A stretch of DNA of 64,000 bases from Phycisphaerae bacterium (GCA_024102815.1 JAGFJJ010000072.1:1-64000); one strand, 5' to 3'; positions 39,180 to 48,157 are shown, counted from the first letter of the stretch. Translations and numbers: made by a program. The notes: a model not told the origin generated them from the sequence alone.

Positions 39180-39761
39180 GGCGATCGTAAGTTATTGAAA
39201 ATCAAGAACTCCCGGTTGTCAACGCGCATCGCACTCACCTCCTGGGGGCCTCGGGCGTCAGTCGTGTTGCTGGCTTTGCCTTCAGACACAGTTCCTGGCG
39301 CCTCCAAAAGCTCCTCGTATCTGGCGATAACCGTCCTTCCCGGCAAGACGCCGAGGTTAGTGGAACGAATACGCAACCTGCGCCAAGGCAATCACCAGCC
39401 GGACCTCGAACACTGCGATCTCCTCGAAACCGCGCTCGCAGCGCCAGATTCGGCCATCAACCTGCCGTGGCGAACGCAATTCGGCCGACTTGACCAGGTT
39501 CTTGGTGCAAGGCGATTCAGCCAGTCGCGGTGCCCACGAGTTTTAACAAGGCCTCGACAGCGGGGGCCCGCGGCGAAGCCCCAGTTTCCCCCGCGGAGGC
39601 CGGCCTGTCGCGGAACGAAGGGCCACGCGGGGTCGTCGCGCGGTGCGCAAGAATCCCTCAGCTGAAAGCGCTCTTGTTGGCCCGACAGATTCGGTATCAT
39701 ATCCAGACTTTGTTGGGCGGAGACGGAGCCTCAACCTCGATTTCAGAAAGAAGGATATCTC
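39180..39761. other. Intergenic region, no gene seen
   Basis: About 580 bp between the tRNA and the lipoprotein gene. Frames on both strands are Arg-rich and interrupted, without motifs. The lipoprotein promoter should be near its right end. Confidence 0.35.
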
Positions 39762-40298
39762 ATGCGGATCCTACTCGTACTCATGTTCCTGTCCGTCGTG
39801 GGATGCGGCAGGTCGGAGGAGAAGACGACCGTGAAGACGCGCGGAGGAACGGTCAAGGTCGAGGGAGAGAAGGTCACCATACAAACGGACAAGGGCAAGG
39901 CCACCATCGAGTCGAAAGGAAACTCGACCCGGATTCAAACGGACGAGGGGACGATCAGTGTTGGCGACAGCGATGTTCCGGACGGCTTCCCGCTTCCGGT
40001 CATAAGCGGCGCCAAGGTGGAGCACGGCGCCCACATGACCTCGCCGGACGGCGGCGAAGTATTCCAGTTGAGCATCGCTGTGCCGACCCCTGTCAAGCAG
40101 CTCGCCGAGTTTTATGAGAAAGCGTTCAGGGATAAGGGCCTCAAGGTGACTCGCAATGAGCAGACGAGCGATGAAGCCCAGATGGTCATGCTCTTTGGCG
40201 AGTCGGAGAAAGTACAAGCCACGGTGACGGTAATCCAAGAAGCTGGGGCTGACCAACCCAATGCGACGATCTCCTGGAGCCTCAAGAAACAGGATTAG
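39762..40298 (+). CDS. Small lipoprotein, unknown function
   Basis: 178 residues. A short signal peptide ends in lipobox LSVVGC (Cys at 15). A repetitive beta-rich stretch (about 20-70) of Thr/Lys/Gly follows, with echoes such as VTIQTDKGKATIESKG and TRIQTDEGTISVGD. A second domain (about 75-175) resembles small periplasmic alpha-beta folds with a VKQLAEFYEKAFRDKGLKVT helix. AAAGGA lies upstream of ATG 39762. It is likely anchored in a membrane facing the periplasm. No family was recognised. Confidence 0.7.
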   Translation: MRILLVLMFLSVVGCGRSEEKTTVKTRGGTVKVEGEKVTIQTDKGKATIESKGNSTRIQTDEGTISVGDSDVPDGFPLPVISGAKVEHGAHMTSPDGGEVFQLSIAVPTPVKQLAEFYEKAFRDKGLKVTRNEQTSDEAQMVMLFGESEKVQATVTVIQEAGADQPNATISWSLKKQD

Positions 40299-40517
40299 CA
40301 CGGACGCAGTACAATCCGGCATGGAGCACGCTGCTCTGGTGCCCTTCCTTTCCGCGGCAAGCGTGGACTCGCCTTCGAGAGCAGTTAACCGCCATATTTC
40401 TTGAGACGTCGAGTGAAACGGGCCGATTCGCTGCGGTCGGGCCCGTGAGCGAGCCCGGACACACCGCCCCCTTTTTTCCCTGGTTGATCTTGATTGTCGG
40501 TTACGGATGGTGCACCA

Positions 40518-40680
40518 CGACGCAAGGGCGGTACGTCGCGGGGTCTTCACCAGCGCGCAGGCCGCGCTGCTGAGCAACAGCCGCAACTGGTTGGCCACAA
40601 AAGAGTGGCAACTGGCCCGATCGGCGAAGAGCATAAGCTGCTGCTCCTTGATGCGGTTCTTCAGGTTCCCGCGCGGCTTG
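40518..40680 (-). mobile_element. IS1380-family transposase, C-terminal remnant
   Basis: A minus-strand frame reads ISKPRG, NLKNRIKEQQLMLFADR, ASCHSFVANQLRLLLSSA and ALVKTPRRTALA. This is the characteristic C-terminal part of IS1380 transposases (E-N-x-I-K-E, then D-R-x-S-C-x-x-x-x-A-N-Q-x-R-L-L-L). The catalytic DDE region is absent and the sequence drifts off after TALAS. It abuts the end of inverted-repeat copy 2, suggesting the element or its loss was involved in breaking that copy. Confidence 0.75.
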
Positions 40681-41353
40681 GATATGCCACGGGCCCTCCA
40701 TAGGTAATAACGCGCAAGGGCGCTCACTGAATTACGCGCGCCGAGTGAGCGCCCCGAAATGTGGCGCGGTCATTTAGTTGAGCGTTCAACTCAAAATAGC
40801 AGCAAAAATCATGGCCTGACTGTGTTGCTTTATTCACAACCATGCTGAGAAGCGGTCGTAATGCGTATCGAATTCGGGGCGCGGGGGAGGGGTTCTGTCG
40901 GGGGCGGAATGCACTGCTCCGATGCGTAATCGCGTCGCATGCTGTGCACCAATTCGGGCTCGCTGATAGGCGTCTTCGCTCGGCTCTGGAGACTGGTTCC
41001 TCGAATCGAGGCGTGACGTTGGTCCCATGCGATTTCGAACGAGTTCATGTAGGGGGCCGTGGGATTCACGTCGATTCGCTTTTCATTGTATACAACCCGG
41101 GGATCACACCGATCAGGGAGAGTTCGTTACTGAGCTGCACGAAAGAGATACAGTTTTGAAGCAAGCGAGGGTAGGTCCATGCGGGGCCGGAACCATCTCC
41201 CACCATCCGCGTCATTCCTCTTCATAGAACAGGGTGCCGAAGCAGCGCATATGTTGCTTTCTCACGGCAGCACCAACGCCAAGCCGAGTGCGGTAAATGC
41301 CTTCAAGCATCGCCCGATGGATCAAGTGGCCCAGGAGCTCGCGCAGCCGGGGA
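40672..41353. repeat. Long inverted repeat, copy 2 (decayed)
   Basis: This is the reverse complement of 2456-3145 with substitutions and small indels. The hairpin TTGAGTTGAACGCTCAACT and the block GTGAGCGCCCTTGCGCGTTA are retained. The coding part is broken. Similarity stops abruptly near 41353 and near the IS1380 remnant at about 40672. Confidence 0.75.
40940..41353 (-). pseudogene. Decayed copy of the 2376-2858 gene
   Basis: Minus-strand translation gives RLRELLGHLIHRAM, then FYEE followed by an in-frame TGA where the intact gene has EEDKRE, then GWWEMVPAPHG, after which the frame is lost. Further on, NSFEIAWDQRHASIRGT reappears in another frame. The stop codon region is also changed. The N-terminal ~25 codons are missing. 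Confidence 0.75.
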
Positions 41354-41634
41354 ATTGAAAGTCAAGTGCGCCAGGGACGAACGGACGCGTGGGGGGTATT
41401 ATGCGTTTTGCGAATCTGATTGGCTGCGCAAATCCAACTGGGTCGCTGTGCCCAGGGCCTGCTTTCGTTCAGCGATGACCGATAATCCGAGCACGCCTAT
41501 TGAAAATTGCCTTTCTCGAGTCCCATCGCTACCCTTGAGTTCGTTCGGGCACAGTTGTTATTGAGCGCGATGAATTTGACCTCGGCATAAGGCGTGGCCG
41601 ATCGGGCGGCGCCGAAACGGTAAGGGGACTCAAT

Positions 41635-42978
41635 ATGCGCACCGCAATGCTGTTGCTATGTGGTTTGTGTTTGCTGACGCACGTGGGATGTGCCGGGGTC
41701 CCGGCGGGCGGCGGCGACACTTCGGGCAACGATAACGCGAGCAACGACAACGTAAGCAATGACAACGCGGGTGACGCCGGCGGGCCGCAAGAGGGTTGGC
41801 AGGAGGTCGCCAGACTCGATGCCTTCGACCCGCAAGGGGACGATCTCTACGGCGATGCCGTAGGAACCTCGGGCGACGTCGTGGCCGTCGGCACCCAGCA
41901 CAAAGAGACGCTCGCCGGCGTCGTCGACCTCTACGTCCGATTCGGGGGAGAGTGGCGTTACAGCCAGCGGCTGCCCCGGGGCGCCGCCCGATTTCCCGAG
42001 CAGGGCTTCGGCTGTGCGGTCGCGGTGAGCAATCAGTTCGTGTTCGTCGGTGCTTTGAAGCACTCCATCGAAGGTTCCTTCGGGATTCAAAACGGCGCCG
42101 TGTACGTGTTTCGAAACCTCGGCCCGTCCTGGGAGCAGGCGCAGTTGTTGACCGTCGTCGACAGTGATGATTTCGAGTATTTCGGGAACAGCCTGGCGTT
42201 CGAGCCGGATCAGGGCCGGCTCGTCGTCGGCGGCGTGGGACGAGGTAACTCGCAGGGCGCCGCGTACGTCTTCGTCACCAATGGATCCATCTTCACCCAG
42301 GAGGCCAGACTCACGGCTTCTGACGGCATCAACTTCGAGGACTTCGGAGACGCCGTGGCGACCGAGGGACAGACGATAGTGGTGGGCGCGTCCAATCAGA
42401 ACTTCGGCACCGGGGCGGTCTACGTCTTCGAGCGTGAAGCCGACTGGGTGGAGCATCAGAAGATCCTGGCGCCGGACGCGGATCAATCCGACAAGTTCGG
42501 CGCCGCGGTCGCCCTTGACGGCGACACGCTGGTCATCGCCGCGCCTTCCAAGAAACGGCCGGGTGACGAACTACTTCAGGCGGGCGTCGTTTACGTTTAC
42601 GAGCGTTTCAATGGAGCTTGGGAAATCTCCCAGACTATCGTGCCCAATGACCGTGACGCCGGCATCTTCGGAGATTCCGTGGCCCTCCGGGATGGCGTGC
42701 TGGTCATCGCAGTTCCCTCCAAGTCCGAGGCCGTGATCCTCGAGAAGCAGGATGGACAATGGGTCGAGGTCGACCGGGTCTCATCTGGCAATGAGGTATT
42801 CGTGCTCGACTCGTTCGGCAACGCCATGGCCCTGCAGGACGGAACGCTGGTGATCGGGGCGCGCTCGGCCGACGTGGGCGGGCAGCGCGCGGCGGGTTCC
42901 GCGTACGTGTTCGAGGTGGCGGACGGTGACGGCGTTCTGATCGACGACGGCGTGCGGGCGAAGTCGGCGGGCAGGTGA
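41635..42978 (+). CDS. FG-GAP repeat lipoprotein
   Basis: 447 residues. The signal peptide ends in lipobox THVGC (Cys at 19). A low-complexity tether GNDNASNDNVSNDN (about 31-46) is followed by a propeller of about seven FG-GAP repeats of the type F-G-x-(A/S)-V-A-x-x-G-x-x-(V/L)-(V/A)-V-G-A with GAVYVF-like ends. Examples are FGAAVALDGDTLVIAAPS and FGNAMALQDGTLVIGARS. It should be an exported, membrane-anchored propeller, perhaps for binding. The N-D repeat tether occurs in other planctomycete lipoproteins. It stands alone, convergent with the split gene to its right. Confidence 0.85.
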   Translation: MRTAMLLLCGLCLLTHVGCAGVPAGGGDTSGNDNASNDNVSNDNAGDAGGPQEGWQEVARLDAFDPQGDDLYGDAVGTSGDVVAVGTQHKETLAGVVDLYVRFGGEWRYSQRLPRGAARFPEQGFGCAVAVSNQFVFVGALKHSIEGSFGIQNGAVYVFRNLGPSWEQAQLLTVVDSDDFEYFGNSLAFEPDQGRLVVGGVGRGNSQGAAYVFVTNGSIFTQEARLTASDGINFEDFGDAVATEGQTIVVGASNQNFGTGAVYVFEREADWVEHQKILAPDADQSDKFGAAVALDGDTLVIAAPSKKRPGDELLQAGVVYVYERFNGAWEISQTIVPNDRDAGIFGDSVALRDGVLVIAVPSKSEAVILEKQDGQWVEVDRVSSGNEVFVLDSFGNAMALQDGTLVIGARSADVGGQRAAGSAYVFEVADGDGVLIDDGVRAKSAGR

Positions 42979-43167
42979 GCACCTGGCGGAGCCCCCTCCG
43001 CGGGATCGGCCGCGATCGCACGACGCGAACGCAATGCTTCCAGCGTCGTACGCGTCAGTGATTCGCCCTTTTTTGCAGCAGCCTACGGGCAATCCTGCGG
43101 TGCCGCGAATGGATACGGCTTCAAGCTGAACGCGTTGACGATCCAGAGGATTTCCGAAACTTCGCAT

Positions 43168-43614
43168 TTATGGATTCAGCGCCGCCATAAGCGGCGGCGT
43201 CGGACACAACGCCGGCGACGGTGGCGTCGGCCCGTGAATACCCGTGGGGAACGGCGTTGGTTCCGGATACGCGTACGGATAGAACTCCTTGCCTGATCCC
43301 ACGCTGAACGCGTTCGCCACACGTAGCACGTCCGGTCCGATGACCACGCGGTCCGTCGGCTCGGGGTTTACGTCCACCCAGGTAAAGTGCGGCGCCGTCG
43401 GGAGCGATGATACGGCTTGCAGTGCCGCGGAAATGTCAAACCCGCTTACGTTCCTGTTCGGCGGTGTCCAAGAGTTCGCTGGCGTAGGCGGCGTCGTTGA
43501 ACCGTCGCCGCCGGCCGAAAACAAACCCACGACATCTGCCCACAGTCGGGCGTTGGCTGTGGTCGGAAGCGCGGCGGTGTGTACCGTCAGTGCCGGAGAA
43601 AAACTCAATCCATC
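43168..43614 (-). pseudogene. 3' half of secreted cohesin/dockerin-like gene split by IS66
   Basis: The frame reads L-S-F-S-P-A-L-T-V-H-T and ends at CPTPPLMAALNP. It is the missing C-terminus of the gene at 48150-50311. Joining the two at one copy of the 8 bp target duplication gives an in-frame ATPDG|LSFSPALTVHT. This matches ATTDGVNFSGALKVYT in the intact-order paralogue at 35616-37855. The piece itself has no start signal and should not be expressed as a protein alone. Confidence 0.88.
43607..43614. repeat. Target-site duplication, left copy
   Basis: AATCCATC directly precedes the left end of the IS66-type element and is repeated at 48150-48157 just after its right end. Eight bases is the usual IS66-family duplication length. 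Confidence 0.85.
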
Positions 43615-43661
43615 GTGTCCGCTGAATAATCCACGTCTACGCGCCGGCGTTTTGGCCTGGC

Positions 43662-44075
43662 ATGCTGTCGCTCATGAGCAGAGCAAACGATGCGGCCGGG
43701 CGGTGGCGTGAGATTCTCCAGCGGCAGTCCAGCAGCGGGTTGTCGGTGGCCGCGTTCTGTCGGCGGTCGCGCATTTCGCAGGCCTCGTTCTACACCTGGC
43801 GTCGGAGGCTCCGAGACGGGGCGACCCCGTTCTTCGCCGAGGTGCACGTAACTCCAGATCCGCGTTCGACGAAGGTGCCTTCCGTACCTTCCCCGACCCA
43901 GCGTCCGCTCGAACTGGTTCTCCTTGGCGGTCGCAGCGTCGTGGTTCGGCCGGGCTTCGACGCGGCGACGCTGCTGGCGCTGGTCAGCGTGTTGGAGCGC
44001 GGTACCACCGAGGATGATTTTGTGAAGGTCGGTTCGCGGCGTGCCGTAAGCGCCGATGCGGAGTCCGGCGCGTGA
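43662..44075 (+). CDS. tnpA: IS66 accessory protein TnpA
   Basis: 137 residues. The N-terminal helix-turn-helix is typical of IS66 Orf1: RWREILQRQ, SGLSVAAFCRRSRISQASFY, TWRRRL. The C-terminal half has LELVLLGGRSVVVRPGFDA and LALVSVLE. It is likely a DNA-binding helper in transposition. ATG 43662 or 43674 can be the start. Its stop overlaps the GTG start of tnpB (GTGA at 44072-44075), suggesting coupled translation. Confidence 0.88.
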   Translation: MLSLMSRANDAAGRWREILQRQSSSGLSVAAFCRRSRISQASFYTWRRRLRDGATPFFAEVHVTPDPRSTKVPSVPSPTQRPLELVLLGGRSVVVRPGFDAATLLALVSVLERGTTEDDFVKVGSRRAVSADAESGA

Positions 44076-46357
44076 TTCACCTCCCGTCCCTGGCCCAGCT
44101 GGACCGCGCCGCCAAGACCCGGATCTGGCTGTGCACCGGGCCGACGGACATGCGGCGGGGATTTGGTACGCCAGGCCAAGCTTGGCGCTTTCAGCGGGTG
44201 AGATTCCCGCCCTGGCAAGGGGAGGAGCCACCCCACCAGGAATCGAGTCTTGGGCTCATGGAGGCAACGACATGAGTTAAGTGTAGACAGAGCGACATCT
44301 GGGCCGTAACGCAAGTGAAGCGGTTGAGCCTCGTGACAACAACAACCGAGGGCCGACGGAATCGAACCTCCGGAAGGCACAAGTAGGCGACCACCAATGG
44401 CCAGGTCGCTGGAGACCTCGGCGGGGTCTGAGCGCACGGCACGGATGGAAACGGAAGCGTCAGGAACCTGGGAGATCCACTGCGGTCTCCGGCCGTAACG
44501 GCCGGAGTATGCGGAGCACGAGGCACATCCGAAGGCAAGCAGACGCCACAGTGGAAGTCGGACTCGCTGATAGTACTCGGAGCACGGGAGAACCGTGTAC
44601 ATGGGGAAGCGGCGAGCAGGACGAGTTCCTTCATTCACGGATACATGGCCTCCACTCAGAGGGAGGACCGCCATGACAACGGAACTGAGGAAGGTAGTCG
44701 ATAGGGCCCAAGCCGATCATCATGTGCGTTTCACGTCCCTGGCTCACCTGCTGACCCTGGAATTCCTCGCGGAGACCTGGGCGCTGGTGAACAAGCGCGG
44801 GGCGCACGGCGTTGACGGCGAGACCGTCAAGGAGTTCGAGGAGAACCTGAAGGCGCGGCTGGAAGACCTCCACCAACGTCTGAAGGCAGGAAGGTATCGA
44901 GCGCCGGCAGTCCGCCGCGTGCATATCCCCAAAGGCCCGGGTAAGACTCGGCCGCTGGGGATTCCGACCGTGGAGGACCGGCTGGTACAAGCCGCCGTCG
45001 CTCGCATCTTGAGCGCGGTCTTCGAGCCGGTGTTTTGTGATTGCTCGTTTGGATATCGACCCGGTTGCAGCGCGCACGATGCACTGCGCCGCCTGAGAAG
45101 TCATCTCATTGGTGGCAAGGTCATGCACGTGTACGAGGCAGACATCCGCTCGTATTTCGATCGAGTAAATCACGAATGGCTGCGCCGGATGCTGGCCCAG
45201 CGGATCGCCGACCCTGTCATCATGCGCCTGATCAACAAATGGTTGCGCGCGGGTGTGATGGAAGACGGCGTGACGATACGCCAGGAAGGGGGAGTCCCTC
45301 AGGGGGGTCCCATCAGTCCCATCTTGGCCAATGTTTACTTGCACTACGCGCTGGACCTCTGGTTCGAGCGTCGGTTCAAGAAACACTGCCGGGGACAGGC
45401 CTGTCTGGTGCGGTTTGCGGACGATTTCGTAGCGACTTTTCAATACGGATCGGATGCGGACAGGTTTGGCGCAGAACTGCGTGCTCGCATGGAGATGTTC
45501 GGTTTGGAACTCTCTCCGGAGAAGACGCGGCGTCTCCTGTTCGGGCGCTTCGCCAGAGAGCGGCTTGCCGCTCAAGGCAAGCGACCCGACACCTTCGACT
45601 TCCTCGGGTTCAAACACGTGTGCGGCGTGGATCGCCAGGGACGATTCGCGGTCATCCGGCTGCCCAGTCAGAAGAGTTGCCGGAGATTCCTCGACCGGGT
45701 TCGCCAATGGCTACGCGCCCACAACCATTGGAAGGTGCGAGACCAGCAGAAGCGGTTGAGTCAGATGCTACGCGGCTACTACCAGTACTTCGCGCTGCCG
45801 CACTGCGGTGCCAAGCTGTTTGCCGTCTACTCGACAGTTACGCGTCAGTGGCGACGAACGCTACTTCGTCGCAGTCAACGCAGCAGGGCACACTGGAGCT
45901 ACTTGCGTAAGCAGGCATGGTTCAGACTGCCGACGCCGGTGAGCCTTCACCCGACGGTCTGACGGGGCCTTCAGGCGGATGCGTCCTGAAGAGCCCGTTG
46001 CGGGAAATCTGCACGGCGGGTTCTGTGGGGGGCCTGGGTGGGCGACCACCCAGGTCTACCCGACATCGCCTGGCCGAGCAGTCGCAGCAGGTCACACGCC
46101 GGGATCCGCAGTCCGGGCATCTCTTCGTTTTCCGCTCACGCCGTGGTGACAGACTGAAGGCACTCTATTGGGACAAGGACGGATACGTTCTGGTGTACAA
46201 GCGTTTGGAAGAAGGCACATTCAAACTTCCCAAGCTCGCCGCGGATCAGGAATCGGTCGAATTAAAAGCCAGCGAACTGGCCATGCTGCTCGACGGCATC
46301 GACCTGTCGAGCGTCAAGCGCGTGAAGCGTTACAAGCGTGCATGCGCTAACGCGTAG
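44072..46357 (+). CDS. tnpB: IS66 TnpB, split by group II intron (exons 44072-44165 and 46065-46357)
   Basis: Exon 1 encodes residues up to GPTDMRRGF plus the first base of the next codon. Exon 2 supplies the rest of that Asp codon and continues RLAEQSQQVTRRDPQSGHLF, VFRSRRGDRLKALYWDKDGY, VLVYKRLEEGTF. The spliced product is about 128 residues and is a complete IS66 Orf2 protein with its conserved DMR-x-GFD and W-D-x-D-G-(F/Y) motifs. Without splicing the reading frame ends inside the intron. Translation starts at GTG 44072, overlapping the tnpA stop. Confidence 0.88.
44673..45962 (+). CDS. ltrA: Group II intron reverse transcriptase/maturase
   Basis: 429 residues from ATG 44673, which follows GGGAGGACCGCC; the upstream in-frame codons are intron RNA. 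RT motifs: GVDGETVKEF (RT0/1 region), KTRPLGIPTVEDRLVQAAV (RT2), FEPVFCDCSFGYRPGCSAHD (RT3), YEADIRSYFDRVNHEWL (RT3/4 catalytic Asp), EGGVPQGGPISPILANVYL and LVRFADDFV (FADD replaces the usual YADD, a known variant). Thumb and maturase X regions follow, ending around MLRGYYQYFALP. No HNH endonuclease domain is present, so it would insert by an endonuclease-independent route. Confidence 0.92.
   Translation: MTTELRKVVDRAQADHHVRFTSLAHLLTLEFLAETWALVNKRGAHGVDGETVKEFEENLKARLEDLHQRLKAGRYRAPAVRRVHIPKGPGKTRPLGIPTVEDRLVQAAVARILSAVFEPVFCDCSFGYRPGCSAHDALRRLRSHLIGGKVMHVYEADIRSYFDRVNHEWLRRMLAQRIADPVIMRLINKWLRAGVMEDGVTIRQEGGVPQGGPISPILANVYLHYALDLWFERRFKKHCRGQACLVRFADDFVATFQYGSDADRFGAELRARMEMFGLELSPEKTRRLLFGRFARERLAAQGKRPDTFDFLGFKHVCGVDRQGRFAVIRLPSQKSCRRFLDRVRQWLRAHNHWKVRDQQKRLSQMLRGYYQYFALPHCGAKLFAVYSTVTRQWRRTLLRRSQRSRAHWSYLRKQAWFRLPTPVSLHPTV
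45991..46024 (+). ncRNA. Group II intron domain V
   Basis: A 34-base hairpin: GAGCCCGTTGCGGG pairs with CACGGCGGGTTC around a GAAA-type turn and an internal bulge. This is the catalytic helix of the ribozyme and is the best-conserved intron signature. It lies 29 bases after the maturase stop and is followed directly by domain VI. Confidence 0.88.
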
Positions 46358-46434
46358 CCTGCGGCAAGAACTTCGCAGATTTTTGCGGGAATCTTCGTGC
46401 GCAATCAACGAAGCGCGTGTATACTTCCATTGTC

Positions 46435-48086
46435 ATGGAGGACGCTTCCTTCCTTGCATCCCTGCCCGATGATATCAACGAACTGAAGCGGCTGCTGGTC
46501 GCGCGCGAAGAACAGCACCGAGTGACAATCGCTGGTCACGAGAACACGATCGCCACGCTCACGCAACAACGCGACGAATACTACATCGAGAAGCTGCGGC
46601 TGGAGGTACGACTGGCCAAGGCATTGAAGCAGGCCTACGGTCCGCGGGCCGACCGGGTGCGAGCCTCGGCCAGCTCTTGCTGGGCTTCGCCCAACAAGTC
46701 GATGCCTTGCCGATCGCCACGGATCTTCCGGACGATATCGCTGGTGACGACGAAGCCACGGCGCAAGCACCATCGCGCTCTCGCCGGCTGCGCATGCGCG
46801 GCCGGCGGGACATCGGGACGCTCGACCACCTGCCGCTGATCGAGCAGGTCTACGAATTGACCGACGAACTCTGTCGTTGCCCGAACTGCCAGGCCGAGCG
46901 GGAGAAGATCGGCGCGGCCGTCAGCTACACCATCGAGTACCTCCCGGGCTCGCTGGTTCGCATCAAGCACGTGCAGCACAAGTACGCCTGCCGCCACTGC
47001 GAGCAGAACGGAGAGAATCCCCGCATCACCCTGGCGCCCAAGACGAACGGCTCGCCGATCGACAAGGGGATGCCGGGCCCCGGCCTGCTGGCCTTCGTAG
47101 CCACTTCGAAGTTCAGCGACTACCTGCCCCTGCACCGTCTGCAGACCATCTTTGCCCGGGAGGGCTTCGAGCTCGACCGGTCGACCCTGTGCGTGTGGAT
47201 GGCGGACGTCGCCCGGCTGGTGCGACCACTGTACGACCGCATGGTGCAGCGCGTGCTGCAATCCCACGTCCTGGCCACCGACGACACGGTCATGCCCATG
47301 CAGCATCCGGGCAAGACCAGGAAGGCCCGGATGTGGATCTACCAGGGAGACGAGTCACAACCGTACAACGTCCTCGACTTCACCGTCAGTCACTCGCGTG
47401 ACGGCCCGGCCCGGTTCCTCGAGAACTTCCGCAGTACCTTGCTGGCGGATGCCTATGGTGGTTATGACGGGATCGTCCTGACTCAGGAGCTTCCGCGCGC
47501 CGGCTGCTGGGCCCACGCGCGGCGCAAGTTCATCGACTGCCAGGCGGCGGCTCCGCAGGTGACGCAAGCTATCCTGCATTTGATCAAGGGACTGTTCGCG
47601 GTGGAGCGGCGCGCCAAGGATAGGGCACTAGACGAACGCCTGCGCCGTCGGCAGGCCGAGGCCGTGCCCTTGTTGGAATCACTGCACGCTCTGCTGACCG
47701 AGCAGAAGGCGAAGCTATTGCCCAAGCATCCACTCAGCGAGGCGATCCAGTACACGCTGAACCAATGGTCGGCGTTGACCCTGTTCGTCACCGACCCGGC
47801 CGTGCCCATCCACAACAACCTGGCCGAGCAGGAGATGAAGCGGATCGCGCTCCTTCGCAAGAATGCCTTGTTCGTGGCCACACCCCGCGGGGGCGAGACC
47901 GCCGCCATCCTCAGTAGCCTGACCAGCACCTGCCGCCGGCACGGCGTCAACCCGCAGGCCTACCTGACACAACTCCTGGCTAACCTGCCCGACACGCCGG
48001 TGAACGACATCGACCAGTGGCTGCCCGACGAATGGAAAAAGCGGATGGCCAACCAACCCGCCGAATCCGATCCCCGCCCAACCTGA
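46435..48086 (+). CDS. tnpC: IS66 transposase TnpC, with internal frame change
   Basis: Two overlapping frames form one IS66 transposase. Frame 1 (from ATG 46435 or 46417) encodes the N-terminal coiled coil: LPDDINELKRLLVAREEQHR through LRLEVRLAKALKQAYGPRAD. Frame 2 continues LGQLLLGFAQQVDALP through a zinc-finger region (CRCPNC, CRHC) and the DDE core: ATDDTVMPMQ, LLADAYGGYDG, CWAHARRKF and IHNNLAEQEMKRIALLRKN. The switch, about one base, is near 46655-46665. Either tnpC is mutated, a sequencing error is present, or frameshifting is used. Total length about 550 residues, usual for the family. Confidence 0.85.
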
Positions 48087-48149
48087 TCACGCCGACGCTC
48101 GCAGCCAATTCCTCAACCCGGCCCGGGGCGCCGTTCGTTCAGCGGACAC

Positions 48150-48157
48150 AATCCATC
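48150..48157. repeat. Target-site duplication, right copy
   Basis: AATCCATC immediately follows the right inverted repeat of the IS66-type element and matches 43607-43614. Confidence 0.85.

Larger units (their letters stand above)
44166..46064 (+). mobile_element. Group II intron
   Basis: 1899 bp. The boundaries were chosen because splicing exactly here restores tnpB and because the 3' end reads CTACCCGAC, a typical domain VI tail. The 5' end is GTACGCCAGG; the consensus is GTGYG, so the third base differs. Domain I-like sequence follows (CCAAGCTTGGCGCTTTCAGC). Domain IV holds the maturase ORF. Domain V is at 45991-46024, and the domain VI stem CCTGGGTGG/CCACCCAGG has a candidate branch-point A at 46058. 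Confidence 0.88.
43615..48149 (+). mobile_element. IS66-family insertion sequence carrying a group II intron
   Basis: 4535 bp. The ends are perfect 12 bp inverted repeats, GTGTCCGCTGAA (43615-43626) and TTCAGCGGACAC (48138-48149), flanked by AATCCATC on both sides. Cargo in order: tnpA, tnpB (split by the intron 44166-46064) and tnpC. Without the intron the element is 2636 bp, normal for IS66. It inserted into a leftward secreted-protein gene. The clean duplication and long open frames point to a fairly recent insertion, although tnpC has a frame change. Confidence 0.93.

Noticed and set aside
39180-39761. Minus-strand frames 39170-39391 and 39392-39700 as genes next to the tRNA
   Set aside because: Arg-rich, without motifs or ribosome binding sites; likely non-coding.
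39106-41353. Integrated genomic island at the tRNA-Val
   Set aside because: No integrase gene and no duplicated tRNA 3' end were found nearby.
44072-44280. Intact short tnpB-like ORF of 67 codons
   Set aside because: After residue 31 the translation is intron RNA; the true continuation is at 46065 after splicing.
43615-48149. Composite transposon carrying useful cargo
   Set aside because: Only IS66 genes and an intron are inside; there is no passenger gene beyond the maturase.
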